Source: Nisaea sp. (GTDB lineage: Bacteria; Pseudomonadota; Alphaproteobacteria; Thalassobaculales; Thalassobaculaceae). Taken from it: a stretch of DNA of 64,000 bases. A program made the translations under genes and the position numbers. The DNA is taken from the NCBI RefSeq assembly GCF_034670185.1, contig NZ_JAXMNY010000001.1, positions 1,550,001-1,614,000 on the forward strand. The letters run 5' to 3'. The notes below the pieces were generated by a model that was not told the origin of the DNA, made no database searches, and saw only the letters and a program-made list of their open reading frames with translations. Shown here in pieces: positions 18,505 to 27,962 of this stretch. Numbering within the stretch: position 1 is the first letter of the stretch; every line of letters begins with the position of its first letter.

Positions 18505-18999
18505 ATGAGCTCAGTGCTTGACCAATATGGCGATCTCGCACGCTTTGCCGTCACCGACGATCTGAAGCAGCGGTTTCACATTTCCGACGACTGGCATTTC
18601 GCCGTCCAGAAACTGGTCGAGTGGCGGGACTGCGATGCTTTCGCCCATGTGAACCACACCGCCTACCTGACCTGGTACGAGAGCCTGCGGAACCTCTATT
18701 TCGAGGTCCTGGGCCATCCACGCCACGCGATGGACGTGCCAGGCCCGGTGATGAAGCATCTGGAGACCGACTATTTGCGCGGCATCGCCTACCACACGCC
18801 GATTTGCGTGACAGGTCGCGTGGTCTCCATGCGCAATACCAGCATGGTGATGACCTATGCCACATGGGATGCCAAGGGCTGCTGCAACAGTTCGACCCAG
18901 CTCTTCGTCATGGTGGTGAACGAGACGGGCGAGAAAGCGCCGATCCCCGATGCCCTGCGCGCCGCGATCATCGCGCTCGACGATCCCGAAACGGCGTGA
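18505..18999 (+). CDS. 4HBT-type acyl-CoA thioesterase
   Basis: 164 residues. VEWRDCDAFAHVNHTAYLTWYE is the hot-dog thioesterase signature, with the catalytic Asp and the HVNH segment. It should hydrolyse an acyl- or aryl-CoA in the cytoplasm; YbgC/FcbC-like enzymes accept various substrates. It sits between an exporter and an SDR in a tight gene group. Confidence 0.88.
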   Translation: MSSVLDQYGDLARFAVTDDLKQRFHISDDWHFAVQKLVEWRDCDAFAHVNHTAYLTWYESLRNLYFEVLGHPRHAMDVPGPVMKHLETDYLRGIAYHTPICVTGRVVSMRNTSMVMTYATWDAKGCCNSSTQLFVMVVNETGEKAPIPDALRAAIIALDDPETA

Positions 19000-19007
19000 G
19001 GCAAGCC

Positions 19008-19766
19008 ATGTCCGCTAAAACGGTATCCTATGATTTCACCGGACGGACCCTGTTTCTGACAGGGGCCGGCGGAGGCATACCAGCGGCAATCGCAAAGCTG
19101 TTCGCAGCCTCCGGCGCCAATCTGTTCCTGACCGATCTGCATCCGGAAATCCTCGCCGTGCTTGCTGGCGAACTCGGTGACAACACCTCCCACGCGACCC
19201 ATCCTCTGGATGTGTCCGACCCGGAGGCGGTCACTGCCGCCGCCAAAGCCTGCCGGGACCGGTTCGGCAAGATCGACTATGTCGTGACTGGCGCCGGGCT
19301 CTACGAGGACGGCACCGTGGACGGCATGGCAGATGAGGTCTGGCGGCGCGGCATCGCCGTTAATCTCGACGGCGTCTTCCATACAGTTCGTAGCGCCCTG
19401 CCCCATATGCCGGACGGTGGCGCGGTTGTGAATATCGCCTCGATGGCGGGACACCGGGGCAGCTTTGGCCATGCGCCCTATTCAGCCGCAAAAGGCGCTG
19501 TCCTCTCACTCACCCGCTCTCTCGCCCAGGAAGTGGCCAGCCGGAATATCCGCTGCAATGCCATATCACCGGGCCTGATCGACACGCCGATGGTACGCAG
19601 GCTCATGCAGGAGCGTGGCGGCGATATGCTGAAAATGACCCCGCTCCGAAGACTCGGAACGCCCGAAGAAGTGGCCGGGGTCGCAGCTTTCCTGTGTAGT
19701 GACAGCGCCGCCTTCCTGACGGCAGAGACCATTCATGTAAATGGCGGCCTCTATATCGCGTCGTAA
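19008..19766 (+). CDS. Short-chain dehydrogenase/reductase
   Basis: 252 residues from MSAKTVSYDF; the longer open frame overlaps the thioesterase gene in another frame and is spurious. The cofactor loop reads TGAGGGIP at 18-25, where the last Gly of the usual TGxxxGIG is Pro, an unusual substitution. The catalytic motif YSAAK is present, and the NIASMAG segment supplies the Ser. It ends with the SDR-type ETIHVNGGLY. NAD(P) preference and substrate are not evident. Confidence 0.9.
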   Translation: MSAKTVSYDFTGRTLFLTGAGGGIPAAIAKLFAASGANLFLTDLHPEILAVLAGELGDNTSHATHPLDVSDPEAVTAAAKACRDRFGKIDYVVTGAGLYEDGTVDGMADEVWRRGIAVNLDGVFHTVRSALPHMPDGGAVVNIASMAGHRGSFGHAPYSAAKGAVLSLTRSLAQEVASRNIRCNAISPGLIDTPMVRRLMQERGGDMLKMTPLRRLGTPEEVAGVAAFLCSDSAAFLTAETIHVNGGLYIAS

Positions 19767-19838
19767 GCCCCGGTCAGACCGCAGATTTGCTGCACTGCAT
19801 TTAACAAGTGTTTGAGATCACTGTCGCCACAGTCTAGG

Positions 19839-19867
19839 TTGACCGCCTACGATCCATTCTGGATCGT
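19839..19867 (+). promoter_or_regulatory. Palindrome with -35-like box before the ABC transporter operon
   Basis: ACGATCCA (19849-19856) and TGGATCGT (19860-19867) are a perfect 8 bp inverted repeat with a 3-base spacer. It starts 5 bases after TTGACC (19839-19844), a good -35. A regulator bound here would sit over the promoter. It could instead be an mRNA leader hairpin. Confidence 0.45.
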
Positions 19868-19907
19868 GAAAAGAAACCAATAAAAACGCAACTTCATGAG
19901 GCTTCAC

Positions 19908-21515
19908 ATGAACGCATTTGCAAAGAGCTTCGCGGTCGCGGCATTGGCCGCATCCGTGGCGCTGCCCACATCGATCGGGCAATCGTTCGCGGCCACCCCG
20001 GCGGACACCCTCGTCGTGGCTAACCGCATCGACGATATCGTCTCGCTCGATCCGGCTGAAATCTTCGAGTTCGCCGGCGGCGACCTAGCCAACAACGTGT
20101 ACGATACGCTGGTTACCTTCGATCCGGCCAAGCTGACCGACGGCTACAAGCCCGGCCTGGCGGAAAGCTGGACCGTAAGCGCGGACGGCAAGACCTACAC
20201 CTTCAAGATGCGCCCGGGTGTCAAGTTCCACTCCGGCAATCCGGTGACGGCGAAAGACGCGGCCTTCTCGCTGCAGCGCGCGGTCATCCTGAACAAGACG
20301 CCGTCCTTCATCCTGACCCAGTTCGGTTTCACCGCCGACAACGTCAAGGAGAAGATCAAGGCGACCGACGACATGACCCTGGTCATGGAGACGGACAAAA
20401 AATACGCGACCTCCTTCGTCCTGAACTGCCTCAGCGCCACAATCGGCAGCATTGTCGATATGAAAACGGCAATGGAACATGAAGCCGATGGCGACATGGG
20501 CTACGAGTGGCTGAAGACCCATTCCGCCGGCTCAGGCGCCTATTCCCTGCGCGGCTGGAAGCCGAATGAGAACTACGTCCTCGAGGTCAACGAAAACTAC
20601 TGGCGCGGCGCGGCCGACATGAAGCGCGTCTTCATGCGTCACATTCCGGAATCCGCCACACAGCGCCTGCTGCTGGAAAAAGGTGACATCGACGTTGCCC
20701 GTAACCTCTCCCCCGACGACATTGCCGGCCTTTCCGGCAGTGGCGATGTAAAGGTCGAGGAAGATCTCCGCGGCCGCATCATGTACTTCTCTCTGAACCA
20801 GGACATTCCGACCCTGGCGAAGCCGAAGGTGCAGGAAGCGTTCAAATACCTCGTCGATTATGAAGGCATGGCCAACACCTTCCTGCGCGGCCAGTACACC
20901 GTGCATCAGGCCTTCCTGCCTCTGACCTATCTCGGCGAGTTGAAAGACAAGCCCTACAGCCAGAACATCGAGAAGGCGAAGGCCTTGCTCGCGGAAGCGG
21001 GTGAAGCGGACGGCTTCGAGGTCAAGATCTTCGTGCGTAACGCTCAGGAACGTCTGGAAATCGCCCAGTCCCTGCAGAACATCTTCGCCAAGGTCGGTAT
21101 CAAGGCAACCCTTGAAGTCGGAACCGGCAAACAGATCCTCGGCGCCTATCGTGCCCGTAAACACGAGATCTATCTCGGTGCCTGGGGCCCGGACTATCCG
21201 GATCCGCACACCAACGCCGATACCTTCGCGCATAACCCGGACAACGCGTTCGAAGCGAAGAACACCGGCAAGCTGGCATGGCGGAATGCCTGGGACATCC
21301 CCGCGATGACCAAGGAAACCGAAGCCGCCGTTCAGGAAAGCGACCGCGACACCCGGGCCGAGATGTACCGCAAGATCCAGGCGGACCATCAGAAGACCAG
21401 CCCGTTCGTCGTCATGCTGCAGAAAATCGAGCAGACCGGCTTGCGCAAGAATGTCACCGGCTTCTATACCGGCAGCGCCGTGTCCAGCGTCTACTATTGG
21501 ACTGTGAAGAAGTAA
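19908..21515 (+). CDS. ABC transporter substrate-binding protein, family 5 (peptide/nickel)
   Basis: 535 residues. The start at MNAFAKSF has GAGG six bases upstream; an ATG four codons earlier does not. The first 27 residues are a signal peptide ending ...GQSFA. VVANRIDDIVSLDPAE and the later KTYTFKMRPGVKFHSGNPVTAKD are typical of the DppA/OppA group. The protein captures peptides or related solutes in the periplasm. First gene of a five-gene transporter operon. Confidence 0.93.
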   Translation: MNAFAKSFAVAALAASVALPTSIGQSFAATPADTLVVANRIDDIVSLDPAEIFEFAGGDLANNVYDTLVTFDPAKLTDGYKPGLAESWTVSADGKTYTFKMRPGVKFHSGNPVTAKDAAFSLQRAVILNKTPSFILTQFGFTADNVKEKIKATDDMTLVMETDKKYATSFVLNCLSATIGSIVDMKTAMEHEADGDMGYEWLKTHSAGSGAYSLRGWKPNENYVLEVNENYWRGAADMKRVFMRHIPESATQRLLLEKGDIDVARNLSPDDIAGLSGSGDVKVEEDLRGRIMYFSLNQDIPTLAKPKVQEAFKYLVDYEGMANTFLRGQYTVHQAFLPLTYLGELKDKPYSQNIEKAKALLAEAGEADGFEVKIFVRNAQERLEIAQSLQNIFAKVGIKATLEVGTGKQILGAYRARKHEIYLGAWGPDYPDPHTNADTFAHNPDNAFEAKNTGKLAWRNAWDIPAMTKETEAAVQESDRDTRAEMYRKIQADHQKTSPFVVMLQKIEQTGLRKNVTGFYTGSAVSSVYYWTVKK

Positions 21516-21576
21516 CCTTCCGGGATAAAGCTGCCGTATGGCACTGAACACATCACATGCGACAGGGAGAGGAGCG

Positions 21577-22599
21577 ATGCTCCTCTCCCCGCGTTTTTTG
21601 CGGTCCGTTCTGAAGACGGTGGCAACCATCGCCGTCACCTTTGTCGGGCTGCTGTTTATCACCTTCATCATCGGTCGCGTCATGCCGATCGATCCGGCGC
21701 TTTCAGTCGTCGGTGACAAGGCGAGCGAAGAAATCTATCAGGCCGCCCGCAAGGCGATGGGTCTGGATCAACCGCTCTATGTCCAGTTTTTCTACTACAT
21801 CAGCGATGTTTTCCGGGGCGATCTCGGCACCTCCCTGCTGACCGCAAGACCGGTCGCGGAGGATATCATCCGGGTGTTTCCAGCAACCCTGGAGCTGGCG
21901 ACAATCGCCACCATATTCGGCATCATTTTCGGTGTCCCCATGGGTGTCGTCGCCGCGGTCAACAAGGGCCGCTGGCCGGATCAGGTCGTCCGCGTGCTGG
22001 GCCTCTTCGGGTATTCCATGCCGGTCTTCTGGCTCGGCCTGATCGGCCTGCTGGTGTTCTACGGCGTGCTTGGCTGGGTCGGCGGGCCGGGACGGCTCGA
22101 TATCTTCTTTGAGGATGTGGTGCCGAACATAACCGGCGTGATCCTGATCGACAGCCTGATCGCAGGGGACTTCGAGATTTTCGGCAATGCGCTGTCGCAC
22201 ATCATCCTGCCGGCAGCTGTGCTCGGCTATTACTCCATTGCCTATATCAGCCGCATGACCCGCAGCTTCATGCTGGAGCAACTGAGCCAGGAATACATCA
22301 CCACCGCCCGGGTGAAAGGTATCTCCGAATTCCAGGTGATCTGGCGCCATGCCCTCGGCAACGTGATGGTGCCGCTGATTACCGTGATCGCCCTCTCTTA
22401 TGCCCAGTTGCTTGAGGGATCGGTGCTGACGGAAACGGTCTTCGCCTGGCCCGGTCTCGGCTTCTACATCACCGCCGGGCTGCTCTCCGCCGACATGAAC
22501 GCCGTGCTCGGCGGAACCCTTGTCGTCGGCGGCGTCTTTGTTGGCCTCAACCTGCTCTCCGACCTGCTGTACCGGCTCGTCGATCCACGCGCCCGATAG
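21577..22599 (+). CDS. ABC transporter permease, DppB/OppB type
   Basis: 340 residues from an ATG with a strong GAGAGGAG site; an ATG 13 codons upstream has none. Six membrane helices and the coupling-loop motif EYITTARVKGISEFQVIWRHAL, which contacts the ATPase, are clear. First of the two permeases; the second follows after 15 bp. Confidence 0.93.
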   Translation: MLLSPRFLRSVLKTVATIAVTFVGLLFITFIIGRVMPIDPALSVVGDKASEEIYQAARKAMGLDQPLYVQFFYYISDVFRGDLGTSLLTARPVAEDIIRVFPATLELATIATIFGIIFGVPMGVVAAVNKGRWPDQVVRVLGLFGYSMPVFWLGLIGLLVFYGVLGWVGGPGRLDIFFEDVVPNITGVILIDSLIAGDFEIFGNALSHIILPAAVLGYYSIAYISRMTRSFMLEQLSQEYITTARVKGISEFQVIWRHALGNVMVPLITVIALSYAQLLEGSVLTETVFAWPGLGFYITAGLLSADMNAVLGGTLVVGGVFVGLNLLSDLLYRLVDPRAR

Positions 22600-22614
22600 C
22601 CGGACACAGAAATC

Positions 22615-23544
22615 ATGACAGCAGACACACTCAATCCCGCAAAAGCCGGCCTCCGGGCCTGGCTGACCACGGATACGCCCGCGTCGCGCGGCCATGCCCG
22701 CATGGTCCAGGCCTATCTCGGCTGGCTCTCGCTCACCCGAAACCCTCTGGCCCTGCTCGGTCTAGCCATTCTGATGGTGCTGATCGCGGTCTCCGCTCTG
22801 GCGCCCTGGATCGCGCCGCACGATCCTCTGGCACAGGAACTGACCAACCGTCTGCAACCGCCAGGCTCGCCCGGCCATCTGTTCGGTACGGACGAGCTTG
22901 GCCGTGACATCCTGAGCCGGATCATCCACGGCGCCAGCATCACCCTCTACATCGTCACCCTGGTGGCAGTCACAGCCCCCGTGGTCGGCCTCGTGATCGG
23001 CACATTGGCCGGATATGTTGGCGGCTGGACAGACACCGTCCTGATGCGGCTGACGGACATCTTCCTCGCCTTCCCCCGCCTCGTTCTGGCGCTGGCCTTC
23101 GTCGCCGCGCTCGGCCCGGGGATCGAGAACGCCGTGCTAGCCATCGCCATCACCTCCTGGCCGCCCTACGCGCGCCTCGCAAGGGCGGAAACCCTGACGG
23201 TGCGCCATCAGGATTACATCAGCGCCATCCGTCTGCAGGGCGCCTCCGCCACCCGCATCATCGCCGGACACGTGATGCCGCTCTGCCTCTCTTCGGTGAT
23301 CGTTCGCGTGACCCTCGACATGGCCGGCATCATCCTGACCGCCGCCGGTCTCGGCTTCCTCGGCCTCGGCGCCCAACCGCCGATCCCGGAATGGGGCGCG
23401 ATGATCTCCTCCGGTCGCAAGTTCTTGCTGGATCAGTGGTGGGTCGCCACCATGCCGGGCCTCGCCATCTTCATTGTCAGCTTGGGCTTCAACCTGCTTG
23501 GTGACGGCCTGCGCGATATTCTCGACCCCCGGAGCGGCCAATGA
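22615..23544 (+). CDS. ABC transporter permease, DppC/OppC type
   Basis: 309 residues. An N-terminal cytoplasmic section leads to a membrane helix and the DppC motif HLFGTDELGRDILSRIIHGA. The EAA-type coupling loop is DYISAIRLQGASATRIIAGH near residue 200. It heterodimerises with the preceding permease. Its stop overlaps the next ATPase start (ATGA). Confidence 0.93.
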   Translation: MTADTLNPAKAGLRAWLTTDTPASRGHARMVQAYLGWLSLTRNPLALLGLAILMVLIAVSALAPWIAPHDPLAQELTNRLQPPGSPGHLFGTDELGRDILSRIIHGASITLYIVTLVAVTAPVVGLVIGTLAGYVGGWTDTVLMRLTDIFLAFPRLVLALAFVAALGPGIENAVLAIAITSWPPYARLARAETLTVRHQDYISAIRLQGASATRIIAGHVMPLCLSSVIVRVTLDMAGIILTAAGLGFLGLGAQPPIPEWGAMISSGRKFLLDQWWVATMPGLAIFIVSLGFNLLGDGLRDILDPRSGQ

Positions 23545-24425
23545 GTGACGCGAACGGCGGCAAGGACGGCGCCCTGCTGACCGTCGAGGATCTTTCGGTC
23601 CGCTTCCACACCCGCACCGGCATCGTTGATGCAGTGCGCAATATCAGCTTCTCCGTCGGCCGGGAAAAAGTCGGCATCGTCGGCGAGTCCGGCTCCGGCA
23701 AGACCATGACTGGACGTTCTGTTCTGAGACTGATCCGGCCCCCGGGAGAGATCACCGCAAAGCGCATGGAGTTCGATGGGCACGACCTGCTGACACTCAG
23801 TGAAAAGCAGATGCGGGATATTCGGGGTGACCGGATTTCCATGGTCATGCAGGATCCGAAATATTCCCTGAACCCTGTGATGACCATCGGCGAGCAGATC
23901 GCCGAGGCCTACCGGGTCCATACCGGCGCCTCTTTCCGGGATGCGAAAGTACGGGCAGCCGAGATGCTGGCCGCAGTGAAAATCCGCGATCCGGAGCGCG
24001 TGCTCTCCCTCTATCCGCACGAGGTGTCAGGCGGCATGGGCCAGCGCATCATGATCGCCATGATGCTGATCCCCGACCCGGATTTGATGATCGCGGACGA
24101 GCCGACATCGGCGCTCGACGTCACCGTGCAGATGCAGGTGCTGGCAATTATAGACGATCTCGTTACCCAGCGCGGCATGGGACTGATGTTCATCTCCCAC
24201 GACCTCAATCTGGTCGCCTCCTTCTGCGACCGCGTGATCATCATGTATGCCGGCCAGATCGTGGAAACCTGCAAGGCAAGCGAGCTGGATCAGGCGAAAC
24301 ATCCCTATACCCGCGGATTGCTCAATTCATTGCCGCGCCTTGACCGTGAGCCCGGCCCGCTGCCGGTGCTGGAACGTCAGGAAAGCTGGAAGACGGAGCC
24401 CGGTGTCGATGCCTATTACAAGTGA
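23541..24425 (+). CDS. ABC transporter ATP-binding protein, DppD type
   Basis: 294 residues. Walker A GESGSGKT, signature VSGGMGQRIMIAMML (a variant of the common LSGGQ), and Walker B LMIADEPTSALDV are in place. The C-terminal oligopeptide-transporter extension is present but short (family members are often about 330 residues), so the iron-sulfur-type Cys tail of some DppD proteins is missing. It pairs with the next ATPase. Confidence 0.9.
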   Translation: MSDANGGKDGALLTVEDLSVRFHTRTGIVDAVRNISFSVGREKVGIVGESGSGKTMTGRSVLRLIRPPGEITAKRMEFDGHDLLTLSEKQMRDIRGDRISMVMQDPKYSLNPVMTIGEQIAEAYRVHTGASFRDAKVRAAEMLAAVKIRDPERVLSLYPHEVSGGMGQRIMIAMMLIPDPDLMIADEPTSALDVTVQMQVLAIIDDLVTQRGMGLMFISHDLNLVASFCDRVIIMYAGQIVETCKASELDQAKHPYTRGLLNSLPRLDREPGPLPVLERQESWKTEPGVDAYYK

Positions 24426-24435
24426 GGCTGGCCCC

Positions 24436-25218
24436 ATGCCGCTGATTTCCGTAACAGATCTCGATGTCCGCTTCGGCGCAGATGACGAGATCGTGCATGC
24501 CGTACGAGGCGTTTCCTTCAATGTCGCGGAGGGCGAAACCTTTGGGTTGGTCGGCGAGTCCGGCTCCGGTAAATCCACCGTCCTGCGCGCCATGAGCGGC
24601 CTCAATGCAGACTGGACGGGCACCATCGAGATCGGCGGCACCCGCCTCGGCCAGGTACGCGGCAAACCGTTCTACAAGCGCGTCCAGATGGTGTTTCAGG
24701 ACCCCTATGGCTCGCTGCATCCGCGCCATACTGTCGACCGTATCCTGAGCGAGCCCTGCCAGATCCACGGCATGAGCGATATCGACAACCGGGTGAGCGA
24801 CGTTCTTGTCGCGGTCGGCCTGGGTCCCACTTTCCGGTTCCGCTACCCGCACCAGCTTTCGGGTGGCCAGCGTCAGCGCGTTGCCATCGCCCGGGCTCTG
24901 ATACTGGAGCCGGAGATCCTTCTGCTGGACGAGCCGACCTCCGCGCTCGACGTGTCGGTACAGGCGGAGATCCTGAACCTGTTGCAACGCCTGAAACAGG
25001 AACGCGGCCTGACTTTCGTGCTGGTCAGCCACGATCTCGCCGTGATCGCCCACATGTGTGACCGGCTCGCCGTGATGAATGCCGGACGTATCGTTGAGGA
25101 GCTGACAGTCGCCCAGCTCCGCGCGTCGGAGCCAAGCGAGGCCTATACACGCCAGCTCCTCAAGGCCAGCCTTGGGTATGACCGCACAGCGGCAGCGGGC
25201 ATGGAGTCGTTCGATTGA
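24436..25218 (+). CDS. ABC transporter ATP-binding protein, DppF type
   Basis: 260 residues from MPLISVTDLDV; an in-frame ATG 27 bases earlier lies inside the previous gene. Walker A GESGSGKST, LSGGQRQRVAIARAL and Walker B ILLLDEPTSALDVS are canonical. Fifth and last gene of the transporter. At 260 residues it is shorter than many DppF proteins and lacks most of the C-terminal extension. Confidence 0.91.
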   Translation: MPLISVTDLDVRFGADDEIVHAVRGVSFNVAEGETFGLVGESGSGKSTVLRAMSGLNADWTGTIEIGGTRLGQVRGKPFYKRVQMVFQDPYGSLHPRHTVDRILSEPCQIHGMSDIDNRVSDVLVAVGLGPTFRFRYPHQLSGGQRQRVAIARALILEPEILLLDEPTSALDVSVQAEILNLLQRLKQERGLTFVLVSHDLAVIAHMCDRLAVMNAGRIVEELTVAQLRASEPSEAYTRQLLKASLGYDRTAAAGMESFD

Positions 25219-25265
25219 ACGCCCCGTTTATCTGTTGTTCATATTTCACCGGATAGCATCCCGCC

Positions 25266-25754
25266 ATGGAACATTATGGTGCGACAGAAATTCCGGTTCC
25301 CGGGACATCAGGAACCCTCTTTCTCGGCCCAGTGCCGAAGGATGAGGAAGCGGTTGGCGGGATAGCCAAGTCGGGTGTTGATGCCGTCCTCTCGCTGGCA
25401 ACCGCGGAGGAGCTCTCCGAACACGGCGTGCCGAACATGCAGGATATATTCCTGCAGCATGCGTTGAGCTGGACACATTTCCCGATCAGGGATTTCGATA
25501 TTCCATCGGAAACCGACACGAGGGCCTGGTCCGCCCTGGAGACCATTCTGGCTGAACGCCTGAAAACCGGTGGCCGTGTCCTGATCCACTGCCGGGCCGG
25601 TTTCGGCCGCAGCGGCATGATCGCCGCCAGATTGCTTATGGCTTGCGGCTCAACACCGGACGACGCGGTCAAAACGGTGCGTGATGCGCGCCCGGGTACC
25701 ATCGAAACGCCGGCGCAACTGGACTGGGCCAGAAACGCCGGCGCCTCAGGTTAG
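25266..25754 (+). CDS. Dual-specificity/tyrosine phosphatase-like protein
   Basis: 162 residues. The CX5R motif HCRAGFGRSGMIAARLL (near residue 105) is the cysteine phosphatase P-loop. VLSLATAEELSE and an upstream Asp, IRDFDIPSET, fit the general-acid loop. It probably removes phosphate from a small substrate or protein; relatives include bacterial cyclin-dependent-kinase-inhibitor-3-like and atypical DSPs. It follows the transporter by 47 bp and converges with the RidA gene, leaving a 1-base gap. Confidence 0.85.
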   Translation: MEHYGATEIPVPGTSGTLFLGPVPKDEEAVGGIAKSGVDAVLSLATAEELSEHGVPNMQDIFLQHALSWTHFPIRDFDIPSETDTRAWSALETILAERLKTGGRVLIHCRAGFGRSGMIAARLLMACGSTPDDAVKTVRDARPGTIETPAQLDWARNAGASG

Positions 25755-25755
25755 G

Positions 25756-26109
25756 TCAGAGCGCCGCGATCGCCATGATCTCGACGGTGTATTTCGGGCT
25801 GGCCAGCTTCGGAGACTCGACGCAAGCACGGCAGGGGGTCGAACCCGCCACCACCCAGCCGTCCCAGACAGCATTCATCTCGGCGAAATCATCCATCGAG
25901 TTCAGCCAGATCGTCGCGGTCAGCAGCTTCGATTTGTCGGTGCCGGCCTCAGCAAGCAGAGCATCCAGGTTCGCCAGGATATCCTTGGTCTGATCGGCGA
26001 CACTGGCACCCGGTGCGTTCTGGGCGACCTGGCCTGCCGTATAGACCGTGTTGCCGTGGACCACGACCTGACTCATCCGCTCGCCCGTGCGATAACGCTT
26101 GATATCCAT
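25756..26109 (-). CDS. RidA family protein
   Basis: 117 residues. It has the YjgF/RidA fold pattern; VYTAGQVAQNAP and the C-terminal PCRACVESPKLASPKYTVEIMAI, with the substrate-binding Arg and Glu, indicate an active enamine/imine deaminase. It would protect against 2-aminoacrylate made by PLP dehydratases such as the one at 6089. It belongs to a RidA subgroup different from the archetype, so the substrate may differ. Confidence 0.88.
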   Translation of the reverse strand: MDIKRYRTGERMSQVVVHGNTVYTAGQVAQNAPGASVADQTKDILANLDALLAEAGTDKSKLLTATIWLNSMDDFAEMNAVWDGWVVAGSTPCRACVESPKLASPKYTVEIMAIAAL

Positions 26110-26327
26110 AACCTGCTCGCTCCAATAGCGTTGAAAGAAGCGGCAGCATAAGCGGGCGCGGCTACCTACGCATAGCCTCTTCCGCCGATCTCACCCGTGC
26201 CCGGACGGGAACAGCCAGTAAGCCGCCATTCTCACATTCAGGCATTGCAAAGCGGAGCCGCGCTCGGCTTAATCGGCCCCGACAAATGGGCTGAAACGCT
26301 CGCATTAAGTTGGGGTAACGCTTGAGC

Positions 26328-27362
26328 ATGGATGCAGGAATACGCGCCGCAGTAGCTGAATGGCTGCTGTCTGAAACGGGCGCTGAAAAAACCACCATTA
26401 CCGGCGCCAAACTACTGTCCGGCGGCGCCATCCAGGAAAACTGGCTGCTGGATCTGGTTGTCCGAGGAGGACGGCTCGACGGACTGGAACAGGCCGTTCT
26501 GCGCACCGATGCGGCCTCAGGCGTGGATGAAAGTCATGGAAGGGTGGAAGAATTTCGCCTGCTGTCCGTGGGATTCGAGGCAGGAATGACTGTACCCGAA
26601 CCACTCGTCCTTGAGCCGACAGGCTCGATCACCGGCAAACCTTTCTATGTCATGCACAAGGCGGGCGGCACGGCCAATCCCCGCATGCTCACACGCGATG
26701 CCGCCCTCGACCCGCACCGCACCGGCCTCGCCAGGCAGATCGGCCGGGAGATGGCCCGGCTACACCGTATCCAGCCGCCCCGCCCGGAATTGGATTTCCT
26801 TGGCGACGCTCCGGCCAATCCAGCCGCCCAGCGGATTTCCGAGCTCTACAGCTTCCTCGACAGCCTGCCGAAGGCCTATCCGGCTCTGGAGTGGGGGCTG
26901 CGCTGGCTGGAGTTGAACCGCCCGGCACCAAGCCCGGCCGTGCTCTGCCACCGGGATTTCCGCACCGGGAACTACATGGTCGCTGACGGCAAGCTGACCG
27001 GGGTTCTGGATTGGGAGTTCGCCGGGTGGAGCGATCCGCTGGAGGATGTCGGCTGGTTCTGCGCCCGGTGCTGGCGCTTTGGCTCCGACGCGCGCGAGGC
27101 AGGTGGCATCGGCAGCCGAGACGACCTTTATGCCGGGTATGAGGCAGAGGCTGGCTCGGCCCCGGACTGGTCCCTTGTTCCCTACTGGGAAGTGCTTGCC
27201 ACTGTGCGCTGGGGCGCTATCGCGCTGCTTCAGGGCGAACGACACAATTCAGGCGCCGAACGATCCATCGAACTCGCGCTCACCGGACGGAAAGCAGCCG
27301 AGATGGAGCTCGATATCCTGCAGCAGATCGACGAAATCGAAAGGACCCGTGCCAATGTTTGA
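26328..27362 (+). CDS. Aminoglycoside phosphotransferase-like kinase (APH family)
   Basis: 344 residues from ATG; a TTG two codons upstream has better spacing to a GGGG at 26312-26315, so the start is uncertain. Kinase motifs are clear: VLCHRDFRTGNYMV (catalytic loop with Asp) and GVLDWEFAGWSDPLEDVGW (metal-binding Asp). Relatives with a DUF6285 neighbour are usually found in acyl-CoA or choline-type metabolic settings, not antibiotic resistance, so a metabolite kinase is more likely. It overlaps the next gene by 8 bp. Confidence 0.85.
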   Translation: MDAGIRAAVAEWLLSETGAEKTTITGAKLLSGGAIQENWLLDLVVRGGRLDGLEQAVLRTDAASGVDESHGRVEEFRLLSVGFEAGMTVPEPLVLEPTGSITGKPFYVMHKAGGTANPRMLTRDAALDPHRTGLARQIGREMARLHRIQPPRPELDFLGDAPANPAAQRISELYSFLDSLPKAYPALEWGLRWLELNRPAPSPAVLCHRDFRTGNYMVADGKLTGVLDWEFAGWSDPLEDVGWFCARCWRFGSDAREAGGIGSRDDLYAGYEAEAGSAPDWSLVPYWEVLATVRWGAIALLQGERHNSGAERSIELALTGRKAAEMELDILQQIDEIERTRANV

Positions 27363-27774
27363 AGCTCCCGGCAGAAAGGCCCTGATCGAGACCGCGCTCG
27401 CCGCTTTCCAGGACGACATTCTGCCCGCCCTCGACGGTGACAGGAAATATCTCGGCCTGATGATTGCGAGCGCGCTTGCCACTGCGGCCCGTGAGCTGGA
27501 CACGGATGCGGACCCCGGTTCCATCCAGCGCATTCTTGACGGGTTTGCCAGCCTTTACGGCGAGGACAATGTTGCGCGGGCAGGATACGAACCTGAAATG
27601 AAGCTCGACATGCTGTCGCGGGACCTTGCCCGAGAGCTCCGCGAAGGCCTCTATGACACTGCCCTCACCGGCCCTGTTCATGCCCTTCTGACCGTCCTCA
27701 CAGAAGAAAAGCTCAAGCTTTCCAACCCAAAATTTCTGGCTGCGCGCGAATATTCGCAGCCGACACCCAACTGA
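27355..27774 (+). CDS. DUF6285 family protein
   Basis: 139 residues from MFEAPGRKALIETAL, with AAAGGA ten bases ahead. It is an all-helical cytoplasmic protein; GDRKYLGLMIASALATAARE near the start is family-like. Its start lies inside the end of the kinase gene, and this pairing recurs in other genomes, so it probably works with the kinase, perhaps as a regulatory or substrate-presenting subunit. No catalytic motif is visible. Confidence 0.75.
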   Translation: MFEAPGRKALIETALAAFQDDILPALDGDRKYLGLMIASALATAARELDTDADPGSIQRILDGFASLYGEDNVARAGYEPEMKLDMLSRDLARELREGLYDTALTGPVHALLTVLTEEKLKLSNPKFLAAREYSQPTPN

Positions 27775-27962
27775 TGCAGAATTTCCAGATAATCCGATAT
27801 AAATCGATGCTTCAATAAACCGATCTACGAACCTGTTTTACTTTGCAGTTCTGCAGATGGTCATAAATTTTCTGCTGGCCGCCGCAGAGAAACTGATGCA
27901 AGTCAGACACACTAAAAAACGCTGGAAAGGCAAATCCGTGCTGAAATGGCACAGCCCTTCAA

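Noticed and set aside
26328..27362. Aminoglycoside resistance gene
   Set aside because: APH fold motifs are shared by many metabolic kinases; DUF6285 pairing and chromosomal setting do not suggest resistance.
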